From CAG-390 sp045636385 (GTDB taxonomy: Bacteria; Bacillota; Clostridia; Oscillospirales; CAG-272), in assembly GCA_045636385.1 (NCBI GenBank), contig JAZTXK010000026.1:1-64000 (forward strand): DNA of 64,000 bases, in the 5' to 3' direction. Position 1 is the stretch's first letter; each line of letters opens with the position of its first letter. Of this stretch, positions 50,497 to 58,944 are shown in pieces. Under the pieces are notes generated by a model. That model was not told where the DNA came from, did not search any database, and saw only the letters and a program-made list of their open reading frames with translations. The position numbers and the translations under genes are program-made.

Positions 50497-50517
50497 CCGT
50501 TATATCGGAGGTGAAAT

Positions 50518-51408
50518 ATGTCAGTATTAAGACCGGGAACGATGACCAATCTGTTTTATACCTATAAGCCCGGAGAAGAAAACGTAGTTGAATCCATGCG
50601 CCGTCTGCGCGAGATCGGCTTTGAGATTATGGATCTCAATATGTGCCCGATGCAGAGAAACAAGTTTGAGCTCTGTGAGGACGAAAATTGGGAGCGCTTC
50701 ACCGATAATATCGGCAACGAGGCGGCAAAGCTCGGCATAACCTTTGTTCAGTGCCATCCCGTATACGCAAAGCCTCTCTGTCGTCGCAAGTCTGCGGAGG
50801 AGGACGGATGCGAAAAGAACGAATTTTTCCTTAAAATGCTCGACCGCTCGCTTGACGTCGCGTCCCGTCTCGGAATTCCGTGGGCGGTAATGCATCCGCT
50901 TGAGGAGGCTATCGAGGGCGAATATAACCTCGAATTCAATACAAAGTACAATCTTGATGTTTACGGCCCCTTATACGAAAAGTACGCGCACAGAGGCCTC
51001 GGCTTTGCATTCGAGAATATGTGCGACGTTGACGGCAGACGCCGCTTCGGTGTGACTCCCGACGAGCTGAAAATGATACTTAATGCCTTTGGCGACCGCA
51101 AGGTCGGCGTTTGCTGGGATACCGGCCACGCCAACCGAATCTATAACGACGGTATCGCACCACTGCGCAGAGTAGGGAAGGATCTCGTCTGTACCCATAT
51201 CGACGATAACGTCGGTACCGTTGACCTCCACCAGTTGCCTTATATGGGAACGGTTCCGTGGGCAAAGGTCATGCAGACGCTCAAGGATATCGACTACAAG
51301 GGCGGATTTATCTACGAGCTCTCGACCACCAAGAGATTGCCCGACGAGCTCAAGGTGCCCGCTGTCGAGTATTCCTATAAGGTAGCCGAATATCTCGTAA
51401 ATCTTTAA
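50518..51408 (+). CDS. Sugar phosphate isomerase/epimerase
   Basis: 296 residues; TIM barrel like the one at 35375 but not closely related. Features are LREIGFEIMDLNMCPM, ITFVQCHPVYAKPL, IPWAVMHPLEEAI, GLGFAFENMCDV (metal Glu), GVCWDTGHANRIY (Asp and His metal ligands) and CTHIDDNVGTVDLHQLPYMG. Metal-dependent isomerase or epimerase of a sugar or polyol. Preceded by GGAGGTG and by an operator-like dyad, so regulated sugar use is likely. Substrate unknown. Confidence 0.9.
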   Translation: MSVLRPGTMTNLFYTYKPGEENVVESMRRLREIGFEIMDLNMCPMQRNKFELCEDENWERFTDNIGNEAAKLGITFVQCHPVYAKPLCRRKSAEEDGCEKNEFFLKMLDRSLDVASRLGIPWAVMHPLEEAIEGEYNLEFNTKYNLDVYGPLYEKYAHRGLGFAFENMCDVDGRRRFGVTPDELKMILNAFGDRKVGVCWDTGHANRIYNDGIAPLRRVGKDLVCTHIDDNVGTVDLHQLPYMGTVPWAKVMQTLKDIDYKGGFIYELSTTKRLPDELKVPAVEYSYKVAEYLVNL

Positions 51409-51484
51409 TCTTATCGTTTTTTTGCCGCGCGCTCACACGGCTGAAAATATAACATTTTAACAAATGAAAGGCAAGGTATTTCAA

Positions 51485-53047
51485 ATGAAGAAATTTATCT
51501 CAGGCCTTCTTGCTCTTGCAATGCTTGCAGCAATGACGGTCATTATGATCCCCACGGCTTCCGCCGCTTGGGACGGATCCTCCGTTTCCGCCGCTCTCGT
51601 CGGCTCGGGTACTGAGTACGATCCCTATCTCATTTCCAGTGAAAACGATCTCGCTTTCGTAGCAAAGCAGGTCAATGACGCTGTCACCAAATTCGAAGGC
51701 GTCTACTTCAAGCTCACCGTAGACCTCGACCTTGGCAACAAGCTCTGGGCTCCTATCGGTCAGATCAAGGCAAATTACTTCTCCGGTCACTTTGACGGCG
51801 ACGGACATACCATCTCCAACCTCAACGTAAAGACCATCGACGATAAAAACGCGCTTTACGGCGGTGTTTTCGGACGCATCTTCGACGGTTCTGTAAAGAA
51901 CCTCAACGTTGATGGCGCAACTATCGTAAGTGCTAAGTACGGAGGCGCTATTGCGGGCGTTCTTAACTGTACTGCAGATGGCGGATCTTCTTCGATCGTT
52001 AACTGCCACGCAACCAATATTAACATCAGAGGCGTCCAGGTCGGCGGCGTTGTAGGACGTACCAGCCAGAAGAGCTGCGCCAAGGGTCAGCTCAAGATCA
52101 TCGGCTGCTCCGCGACCAATGTCACTCTCGGCTTTATCACCGCAGATGATTTATATGCTACCGACGGTAACCACTTCGTCGGCGGTATCGTCGGCGGCGC
52201 AGGTGCAACCGTTATTTCCGGATGCTTCGCAAAGAATATCACTGCTGATATCTACGGCACCTCCTTCGCTCCCGCGGGTGGTATTATAGGCGTTCTCGGC
52301 GCGGATTCCCAGAGCTCGGACGTAACCAACTGCTACGCTACCGGCATAAAGCTTACCGCTCACGAGGGTTGCCATCCCGAAAAGACCTCTCTCGGCGGTC
52401 TCATCGGTAAGGCTGCACACGTTGCGGTTTCTTACGGTGACCCCAACACCGAGTACAACATCTTCAATAACTTCGTTTCCGACGTTACCATCAGCAACAC
52501 CTGCTCTACCAATAACGGTGTTCTTATCGGTCTTGTGGCTGACTCCATCTACTTCAACGACGTATATTACGTTCCCGAGAGCGGACTTCCTTCCTTCGGC
52601 GCAGATGCATACTATGCAGAATGGCCCTTCATGGAGATCAAGGCTCCCTCCGATCTCACCGCTGAAAAGCTCAATAAGGGTAACTCTACCGCTGTTTGGG
52701 TTGCTGACGTTGTTGCGGGCCATCCCACAATCGATGTTGACGCCGCTATCGCAAACGCTCCCTCTTACATCGACTACTACGTAGAAAACGCAGATGAAAC
52801 CACCGCAGAGGAGACCACCGCGGCACCCGAGACCACAAAGGCACCCGAGACCACCCAGGCGCCCGAGACCACCGAGGCTCCTGAGGTTACCGATGCTCCC
52901 GCTGAGACCACTAAGGCTCCCGAGGCTACCAATGCACCCGAGACCGAGGCTCCCAAGTCCGAGGGCGGATGCGGCTCCGCTATTGCAGGCGGCGTTGCTA
53001 TCGTAGCAATTCTCGGCTGTGCGGTCGTTTTCAAGAAAAGAAAGTAA
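51485..53047 (+). CDS. Surface protein with GLUG-type repeats and C-terminal GGCGS-helix tail
   Basis: 520 residues from ATG 51485 (an in-frame ATG at 51464 lacks a good site). Signal peptide ends at about TASA (27). Residues 45-400 form a repeated beta structure with GLUG-like units: GHFDGDGHTISNLNV, FDGSVKNLNVDGATIVS, YGGAIAGVL, VGGVVGRTS, VGGIVGGAG. A Pro/Glu/Thr linker (about 445-490; ETTKAPETTQAPETTEAPE) leads to GGCGSAIAGG, a helix of 13-15 hydrophobic residues and the tail KKRK. Cell-surface protein, possibly sugar- or wall-binding. It is 22 bases ahead of the first solute-binding lipoprotein, so co-expression is likely. Confidence 0.8.
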   Translation: MKKFISGLLALAMLAAMTVIMIPTASAAWDGSSVSAALVGSGTEYDPYLISSENDLAFVAKQVNDAVTKFEGVYFKLTVDLDLGNKLWAPIGQIKANYFSGHFDGDGHTISNLNVKTIDDKNALYGGVFGRIFDGSVKNLNVDGATIVSAKYGGAIAGVLNCTADGGSSSIVNCHATNINIRGVQVGGVVGRTSQKSCAKGQLKIIGCSATNVTLGFITADDLYATDGNHFVGGIVGGAGATVISGCFAKNITADIYGTSFAPAGGIIGVLGADSQSSDVTNCYATGIKLTAHEGCHPEKTSLGGLIGKAAHVAVSYGDPNTEYNIFNNFVSDVTISNTCSTNNGVLIGLVADSIYFNDVYYVPESGLPSFGADAYYAEWPFMEIKAPSDLTAEKLNKGNSTAVWVADVVAGHPTIDVDAAIANAPSYIDYYVENADETTAEETTAAPETTKAPETTQAPETTEAPEVTDAPAETTKAPEATNAPETEAPKSEGGCGSAIAGGVAIVAILGCAVVFKKRK

Positions 53048-53069
53048 GATACTTATTTAGGTGAAGAAT

Positions 53070-54563
53070 ATGAAGAATTATATCAGAATCATCGCCCTTA
53101 TTATGGCGCTTCTCACCCTTTCGGGTATGGTTGCCGCTTGTGCCGAAACCGGTACGACCGAAACCACGACCGAAGCGGGTGCAGCAGAAACTCAGGCTCC
53201 CGTTGCTGAAACCACCGCGGAAGAGACCCTCTACGCTCCCGACGATCTTAAGGAAAGCTACGATTTTAACGAAACCATCACTATCTATATGTGGGCGGAC
53301 TACACTATGATGGAGTTCTACGCAGAAGAGACCGGTGACGTTATCGACGACGCTATCTTCAACCGTAACATCGCAGTTGAGGACAGACTCGGTATCGAGT
53401 TTGAGTACGTTGAGGAAAAGGGCTCCTCCAGCACCTACGAAAACTGGATCAAGAAGGCAGAAAACGATTGGCAGGCAGATAACTCCTATGATATCTACGC
53501 AGGCTACAGCCGTTCCGCTCCCCTTATGACTCTTAAGGGTATGACCGTAAACCTTCTCGATTACGAGGCCTTCAGCGTTGAAAAACCCTGGTGGCCCGCA
53601 GCTCTTACCACCGAGTGTACCATCAACGATAAGCTCTATTTCTGCTCCGGCGATATCTCCACCAACCTTCTCTGGATGATGATCGGTACCTTCTATAACA
53701 AGGAGCTCTACAAGACCTACTTCGCGGATGAGAAGTCTCCTATGGATATGGTAGAGAGCAACGAGTGGACTATGGAGAAGTTCTTCTCTATGGTTCAGGA
53801 TATCTACACCGACGACGGAAACTCCAAGAAGGATGACGCTGACTTTTTCGGCTACGTTCTCTATGAGACCAACATCGACGCTTTCCAGACCGGCGCAGGC
53901 ATCATCTCTATCGAAAGAGATGATGAGAAGGGTCTTAAGATCTCCGACGGTTGGAACAGCCAGAGATGTGCGGATGCTTGTGAGCTTGTAGGCTCCCTCC
54001 TCGAATCCGATGGCATTATCTATAACAATAGCACCTCTATCCGTAACATCTTCTACGAGGAGCGCGCTCTCTTCATCACCGACCGTCTCTTCATCGTTGC
54101 AGGTAAGGATACCTCAGAGACCGGCAAGATCGAGTTCTCCTACGGTCTTGTTCCTCAGCCTAAGTTCGACACCGATCAGGCTTCCTTCCTCACTAACGTA
54201 GGACATCCCTTCACTATGTATGCCGTAAACTCCCAGTCCAAGGCGATCGAGGCTGCCGTTACCACTATTGAGGCAATCGGCTCCGCTAACCACCGCACCG
54301 TTACTCCCGCAGTATTTGAGGTAGCAATGAAGGTAAGATATACCGACGATCCTCAGACCTCGGGTATGTACGATCTCCTCCGCGAGGGTATCTCCTTCGA
54401 TATCGGACGTCTCTACGCTTCCACCTTCCAGAACGGTACTGCTAACCTCTTCAGAACCACCGCAAAGTCGGGCAACCCCGCAGGTCTTCTTTCCAACATC
54501 AAGAAGAACGAGAGAGTTATTGACAAGGGTATCGGCACTATTATGGATTTCTTCAACAAGTAA
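53070..54563 (+). CDS. Extracellular solute-binding lipoprotein, pair 1 copy a
   Basis: 497 residues from ATG 53070 behind AGGTGAA. Signal peptide, lipobox VAAC (Cys24), Thr/Glu linker, then the binding fold with FNRNIAVEDRLGIEFEYVEE, WWPAALTTECTINDKLYFC and YRSx-like regions near the end. The protein is strongly similar to the next gene (54793-56292) along its full length: both have DDAI[FY][NH]RNIAV, EKPWWP[AE]ALTTECTIND and EVAMKVRYTDD. No permease, ATPase or receptor kinase lies nearby, so transport partners must be encoded elsewhere. Ligand unknown; sugar or glycan is most likely for this family. Confidence 0.88.
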   Translation: MKNYIRIIALIMALLTLSGMVAACAETGTTETTTEAGAAETQAPVAETTAEETLYAPDDLKESYDFNETITIYMWADYTMMEFYAEETGDVIDDAIFNRNIAVEDRLGIEFEYVEEKGSSSTYENWIKKAENDWQADNSYDIYAGYSRSAPLMTLKGMTVNLLDYEAFSVEKPWWPAALTTECTINDKLYFCSGDISTNLLWMMIGTFYNKELYKTYFADEKSPMDMVESNEWTMEKFFSMVQDIYTDDGNSKKDDADFFGYVLYETNIDAFQTGAGIISIERDDEKGLKISDGWNSQRCADACELVGSLLESDGIIYNNSTSIRNIFYEERALFITDRLFIVAGKDTSETGKIEFSYGLVPQPKFDTDQASFLTNVGHPFTMYAVNSQSKAIEAAVTTIEAIGSANHRTVTPAVFEVAMKVRYTDDPQTSGMYDLLREGISFDIGRLYASTFQNGTANLFRTTAKSGNPAGLLSNIKKNERVIDKGIGTIMDFFNK

Positions 54564-54575
54564 TCAAATCACTTT

Positions 54576-54608
54576 GCAGACGCATCTCTTGGGTGCGTCT
54601 GCTTTTTT
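54576..54608 (+). terminator. Rho-independent terminator
   Basis: GCAGACGCA/TGCGTCTGC hairpin, then TTTTTT. It ends the transcript of the first solute-binding lipoprotein. Confidence 0.9.
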
Positions 54609-54669
54609 GGCAAAATGAACAAATTGGTACAAAATATCTATTAAAAATGCCGATTTTTGTGCAAATCGG

Positions 54670-54698
54670 TTGACAAATATTAATAATTGTGATATAAT
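54670..54698 (+). promoter_or_regulatory. Promoter of solute-binding lipoprotein pair 1 copy b
   Basis: TTGACA (54670-54675), 17-base spacer, TATAAT (54693-54698). The leader is about 88 bases, long for this window. Confidence 0.82.
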
Positions 54699-54792
54699 TG
54701 TTGCATTAAATATGATTGAAAATGCGGAGCGGGTTCGCGGTAAGATCTCGCCTTGCGTTGCAATGATATTACCAATTAAAACGGAGGCTACT

Positions 54793-56292
54793 ATGAAAAA
54801 GTACATCAAATTGATCACACTGCTTCTTGTGTTCACAACCATGCTTTCTCTCTTTGCTGCATGTGCGAACACCGTCGGCGAAGACACTACCGCTCCCTCT
54901 TCAGCGCAGACTCAGGCTCCCACCGATTCGGATGAAGCTACTGCTGAAGTAACTCTTTACGAGCTCGATGACCTCGATGAAACCTACAACTTCGGCGAAA
55001 CCATTACCTTCTTCATTTGGGACGACTGGCGTATGATGGAGTTCTACTCCGATGAGACCGGCGACCTTATCGACGACGCTATCTATCACCGTAACATCGC
55101 TGTTACCGAAAGACTCGGCGTTGAGTTTGAATGGGTTGAGGCTCCCGGTGACTCCGGCGATTACTCTACTTGGCTTACTCAGGCTGAAAACGACTGGGCT
55201 GCAGATAACGAGTATGATATCTACGCAGGCTACAGCCGTACCATTCCTCTTCTTACCCTCAGAGGTATGGCAGCAAACCTCCTCCAGCAGGAAGCTTTCA
55301 ACGTAGAAAAGCCCTGGTGGCCCGAGGCTCTTACCACCGAGTGCACCATCAACGACAGACTTTACTTCTGTACCGGTGATATCGCAACCAGTATGCTTTG
55401 GTACATGGTAGCATTTATGTATAACAAGGACCTCTATGAGGCTCACCTCCTTGACAAGACCGGCGGCAAGACTCCTATGGATATGGTAGACGAGGACAAC
55501 TGGACTCTCGAAACATTCCTCGGCCTCGTTCAGGATATCTACGTAGACAATGATAACAACGGCGCTAAGGACGTTACCGACTTCTACGGCTCCACCATCT
55601 ACTCCACCGACATTACCGCATTCATGATCGGTGCAGGTATCACCTCCTTCGAAAAGGCAGAGGACGGCAGCCTTCGTATTTCCGAAAAGTGGAACAGCCA
55701 GCGTTGCGCAGACATCTGCGAGGCTATTGGTAACGCTATCAAGGTAACCGGTATTCTTTGTAACGATGACAGAACCACCTTCCGTACTCAGCAGTCCATC
55801 TTCCACATGGACCGTGTATTCAACATTCCCGGTACCGATACTGATGGTGGCGTAGGATTTGAATTTACCGTTGGCGTAGTTCCCGTACCTAAGTTCGACA
55901 AGACTCAGCAAGAATACAAGACCAACCTCGGTAACCCCTACACTATGTACGCTATCAATGCACAGTCCAAGGAAATGGAAGCAACCGCTACCACTCTTGA
56001 GGCTATGGCGTCTCAGAACTACCGCTCTGTAACTCCCGTTGTATTCGAAGTTGCAATGAAGGTTAGATATACCGATGACGCTCAGGTTGCAGGTATGTTC
56101 GATATCCTCAAGGAAAACGTTTCCTTCGACGTTGGACAGCTTTACTACTACGCAACCGAAAAGCTCCCCGCTAAGGTATTCAGCGATACTTGTCTCGGCG
56201 GTAACCCCGCAGGATTCCTCTCCGCTCTTAAGAGAAGTGAAAGAGTTATCAACAACAAGATCAAGGATATTATGAAGGGTTACACCGACTAA
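54793..56292 (+). CDS. Extracellular solute-binding lipoprotein, pair 1 copy b
   Basis: 499 residues from ATG 54793 (CGGAGG upstream; earlier in-frame starts lack a signal peptide). Lipobox FAAC (Cys24). Full-length paralogue of the preceding gene, with YNFGETITFFIWDDWRMMEF, YHRNIAVTERLGVEFEWVE, PWWPEALTTECTINDRLYFC and FEVAMKVRYTDDAQVAGMFD. It has its own promoter and terminator, so its expression is independent of copy a. Codon use is that of a highly expressed gene. Confidence 0.88.
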   Translation: MKKYIKLITLLLVFTTMLSLFAACANTVGEDTTAPSSAQTQAPTDSDEATAEVTLYELDDLDETYNFGETITFFIWDDWRMMEFYSDETGDLIDDAIYHRNIAVTERLGVEFEWVEAPGDSGDYSTWLTQAENDWAADNEYDIYAGYSRTIPLLTLRGMAANLLQQEAFNVEKPWWPEALTTECTINDRLYFCTGDIATSMLWYMVAFMYNKDLYEAHLLDKTGGKTPMDMVDEDNWTLETFLGLVQDIYVDNDNNGAKDVTDFYGSTIYSTDITAFMIGAGITSFEKAEDGSLRISEKWNSQRCADICEAIGNAIKVTGILCNDDRTTFRTQQSIFHMDRVFNIPGTDTDGGVGFEFTVGVVPVPKFDKTQQEYKTNLGNPYTMYAINAQSKEMEATATTLEAMASQNYRSVTPVVFEVAMKVRYTDDAQVAGMFDILKENVSFDVGQLYYYATEKLPAKVFSDTCLGGNPAGFLSALKRSERVINNKIKDIMKGYTD

Positions 56293-56306
56293 TATTTTAA
56301 TAATTT

Positions 56307-56347
56307 ACACGCTTGCTTCAATTCTTTGAGGCAAGCGTGTATTTTTT
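56307..56347 (+). terminator. Rho-independent terminator
   Basis: Fifteen-pair stem (ACACGCTTGCTTCAA with TTGAGGCAAGCGTGT, one G-U pair), 4-base loop, then ATTTTTTG. Confidence 0.92.
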
Positions 56348-56358
56348 GCAATTTCCTA

Positions 56359-56387
56359 TTGACAAAACTTGCAAAATGTGATAAAAT
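56359..56387 (+). promoter_or_regulatory. Promoter of glyA
   Basis: TTGACA (56359-56364), 17-base spacer, TAAAAT (56382-56387). Confidence 0.8.
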
Positions 56388-56416
56388 AAATCATATTTTA
56401 TTTGGAGGACAATGAT

Positions 56417-57655
56417 ATGTTTTTTGAAAGAGTAAAGGATTTTGACGCTGAAGTTGGCGCGGCGTGCGGCAGAGAGTTTGCGCGTCAGTGCGGTAACATC
56501 GAGCTTATCGCGTCCGAGAACATCGTTTCCGAAGCGGTTCTTCTTGCTGCAGGAGGCGTTCTTACCAACAAGTATGCTGAGGGTTATCCCGGCAAGCGTT
56601 ATTACGGCGGATGTGAATTCGTTGACGAGGTCGAGGAGATCGCTCGCACCCGTGCTTGCAAGCTTTGGGGCGCTGATCATGCAAACGTACAGCCTCATTC
56701 CGGCGCGAACGCAAACCTCGCTGCTTTCTTTGCGCTTCTTCAGCCCGGTGACAAGGTTCTTTCTATGAACCTCGCTCACGGAGGACATATCTCCCACGGT
56801 CTGCCCATCAACATTTCGGGTAAGTATTTTACTATTTACCAGTACGGCGTTGATGCGGAAACAGGCCTTATAGATTACGACGAGGTACGCCGTATGGCTC
56901 TCGAGTGCCGCCCCAAGATGATCCTTGCAGGTGCGAGCGCATATCCCAGAATCATTGACTTTGCAAAGTTCCGCGAGATCGCAGACGAGGTTGGCGCATA
57001 CCTTATGGTAGATATGGCACACATCGCAGGTCTTGTTGCCGCAGGCGTTCACCCCTCGCCCGTTCCTTACGCAGACATCGTAACCACCACTACTCATAAG
57101 ACTCTCCGCGGTCCTCGCGGCGGTCTCATCCTCTGCCGTGAGCAGTTTGCAACTGCTATCGACAAGGCGATCTTCCCCGGCACCCAGGGAGGTCCCCTTA
57201 TGCACATCATCGCCGCAAAGGCAGTAGCTCTCGGCGAAGCACTTCGCCCCGAGTTCGTTGACTATCAGAAGCAGGTTGTTGCTAATGCAGCACGCCTTGC
57301 AAAGGGTCTTAACGAGCGCGGAATCAAGCTCGTTTCGGGCGGTACAGAGAACCACCTTATGCTTCTCGATCTCCGCGACACCGGCATGACCGGCCGTGAG
57401 CTTGAGGTCAACCTCGATAAGGTTCACATTACCGCTAATAAGAATGCAATCCCCAACGACCCCCAGAAGCCCGCTTACACCTCGGGTCTCCGCGTAGGTA
57501 CTCCCGCAGTTACCACCCGCGGCTTCGGTCTTGAGGAGATGGACAAGATCGCAGGCTTCATCGCAGATACCGTATATGACTTTGAGGGCAAGAAGGCTTC
57601 CATCGCCGAAGGCGTTGCAGAGCTTTGCGCAAAGTTCCCCATTTACGTTGGTTAA
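56417..57655 (+). CDS. glyA: Serine hydroxymethyltransferase
   Basis: 412 residues from ATG 56417 behind TTTGGAGG. PLP enzyme interconverting serine and glycine with tetrahydrofolate. Markers are NIELIASENIVSEAVLLAAG, TNKYAEGYPGKRYYGGCEFV, NVQPHSGANANLAAFFALL, MNLAHGGHISHG and the PLP-lysine segment TTTTHKTLRGPRGGLILC. Normal family length. Own promoter and terminator. Confidence 0.98.
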   Translation: MFFERVKDFDAEVGAACGREFARQCGNIELIASENIVSEAVLLAAGGVLTNKYAEGYPGKRYYGGCEFVDEVEEIARTRACKLWGADHANVQPHSGANANLAAFFALLQPGDKVLSMNLAHGGHISHGLPINISGKYFTIYQYGVDAETGLIDYDEVRRMALECRPKMILAGASAYPRIIDFAKFREIADEVGAYLMVDMAHIAGLVAAGVHPSPVPYADIVTTTTHKTLRGPRGGLILCREQFATAIDKAIFPGTQGGPLMHIIAAKAVALGEALRPEFVDYQKQVVANAARLAKGLNERGIKLVSGGTENHLMLLDLRDTGMTGRELEVNLDKVHITANKNAIPNDPQKPAYTSGLRVGTPAVTTRGFGLEEMDKIAGFIADTVYDFEGKKASIAEGVAELCAKFPIYVG

Positions 57656-57669
57656 TTAAAATAAAAATC

Positions 57670-57701
57670 AACCCCGAGGTCAGATGACCTCGGGGTTTTA
57701 T
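57670..57701. terminator. Bidirectional terminator
   Basis: AACCCCGAGGTCA/TGACCTCGGGGTT with a 2-base loop, T-run after it, between convergent glyA and gpsA. Confidence 0.9.
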
Positions 57702-57711
57702 TATGTATAAA

Positions 57712-58776
57712 TTAATATACTTCCTTTTCGAACTTCTTCCACGGAACGTCGATGCCGGTCTCGTTGTCGAGAAGTCTGCCGATGTGGTAGAGAAGGGGAA
57801 GATCGTCAGCCTTGATAACGCCCATAGACTCGAGAGTCTTAGCCGCCTCAACGGTTCTGCCTGCGATAGCGATGGACTCGAGGGTAACACCCTTGAGAGC
57901 GTCCATAGCATCCTTGAAGCTCATGCCGGTTCCAAGGAGAGTACCGATCTTACGGGTTCTGCCGCCGAATACGGTAACGTAGAGGTCGCCTGCGCCAAGC
58001 TCGATGTTGTCGGGGTGACCGCCGCAGAGGTTGAGAAGGATTCTCATCTCGCGAACTGCCTGACCGAAGAGAGCTGCCTGAGAGTTGTAATGCTCGAACT
58101 CACGTCCCTCGCGCTTGTAGGACATACCGATAGCGAGAGATACGCCGAGAGCGTAAGCGTTCTTGAGAGCAACAGCGCACTCAACACCGCGAACGTCGGT
58201 GGAAAGGCTTACGTGGTAGTAGGGAGCCTCGAAGAGATCGCGGATCTCGCGGAGAAGCTCGATCTTGCGACCGCAGAAGGTTACGCAAGAGGGGTCGAGG
58301 TCTGCAAGCTCATAGGAGGTGCAAGGACCGCCAACTGCGCAGAAATCAATGTTCTTCTTACCGCAAGCTGCAGCAACCTCTTCCATCTTTTCGGGGTAAG
58401 AGATCATCTTACCCTCGCCGAGGTGGATCATACCCTTGGAGATCGAGAGAACGGGAACTCCGTCGGGGAGGCGCGGGATTACGTAATCGAGGTACCAATC
58501 GAGACCGAAGCTGGATACGCCGCAGATAGAAAGATCAGCGCCCTCGAGAGCCTTTTCCATCTCGTCAACGGTGTAGAACTCGGTGCCTGCGGGAATGGGG
58601 CGCTTGAGGGTGAGGTGCTCACCGGTAGCGCGAGCGTGCGCGATGATCTCGCCGTCAAGGGGAGAGCCGACGAAGCGGATCTTGCAGCCGTTGTAAGCTG
58701 CGGGCCAGGTGATGGCGGAGCCCATCATACCGCAGCCAATAACTGTGATAATGGGATTCTGAGACTTGTTTTTCAT
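57712..58776 (-). CDS. gpsA: NAD(P)-dependent glycerol-3-phosphate dehydrogenase
   Basis: 354 residues. It starts VIGCGMMGSAITWPAAYNG (nucleotide-binding loop), with LSISKGMIHL, FCAVGGPCTSYELADLDPS, ECAVALKNAYALGVSLAIGM (active-site Lys in LKN) and VTVFGGRTRKIGTLLGTGMS. These match GpsA, which makes sn-glycerol 3-phosphate for phospholipids. GpsA usually ends near residue 335, so this is slightly longer. AAAAGGAAG precedes the start. The variant GCGMMGSA differs from the canonical GxGxWGTA loop, so a related 2-hydroxyacid-type dehydrogenase is a possible alternative. Confidence 0.85.
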   Translation of the reverse strand: MKNKSQNPIITVIGCGMMGSAITWPAAYNGCKIRFVGSPLDGEIIAHARATGEHLTLKRPIPAGTEFYTVDEMEKALEGADLSICGVSSFGLDWYLDYVIPRLPDGVPVLSISKGMIHLGEGKMISYPEKMEEVAAACGKKNIDFCAVGGPCTSYELADLDPSCVTFCGRKIELLREIRDLFEAPYYHVSLSTDVRGVECAVALKNAYALGVSLAIGMSYKREGREFEHYNSQAALFGQAVREMRILLNLCGGHPDNIELGAGDLYVTVFGGRTRKIGTLLGTGMSFKDAMDALKGVTLESIAIAGRTVEAAKTLESMGVIKADDLPLLYHIGRLLDNETGIDVPWKKFEKEVY

Positions 58777-58813
58777 TTTAGTCTTCCTTTTTTATAAAAA
58801 TTTTCCGTATAAT

Positions 58814-58842
58814 ATTATACTACAAATCTGCGGGAATTTCAA
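58814..58842 (-). promoter_or_regulatory. Promoter of gpsA
   Basis: Minus strand TTGAAA (58842-58837), 17-base spacer, TATAAT (58819-58814). Confidence 0.72.
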
Positions 58843-58904
58843 TACCTTTTTGAAAAAACGGCGTTTTGTTTATTTTGGATTGATGATGAATATAGATTTA
58901 TAGT

Positions 58905-58935
58905 AAAAATAACACCCGCCGAAGCGAGTGTTATT
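58905..58935 (-). terminator. Terminator of solute-binding lipoprotein pair 2 copy b
   Basis: AATAACAC-T-CGC with a TTCG loop and GCG-G-GTGTTATT on the minus strand, then a T-run. Nearly identical to the hairpin at 60606-60639. Confidence 0.85.
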
Positions 58936-58944
58936 TTTATGAAA

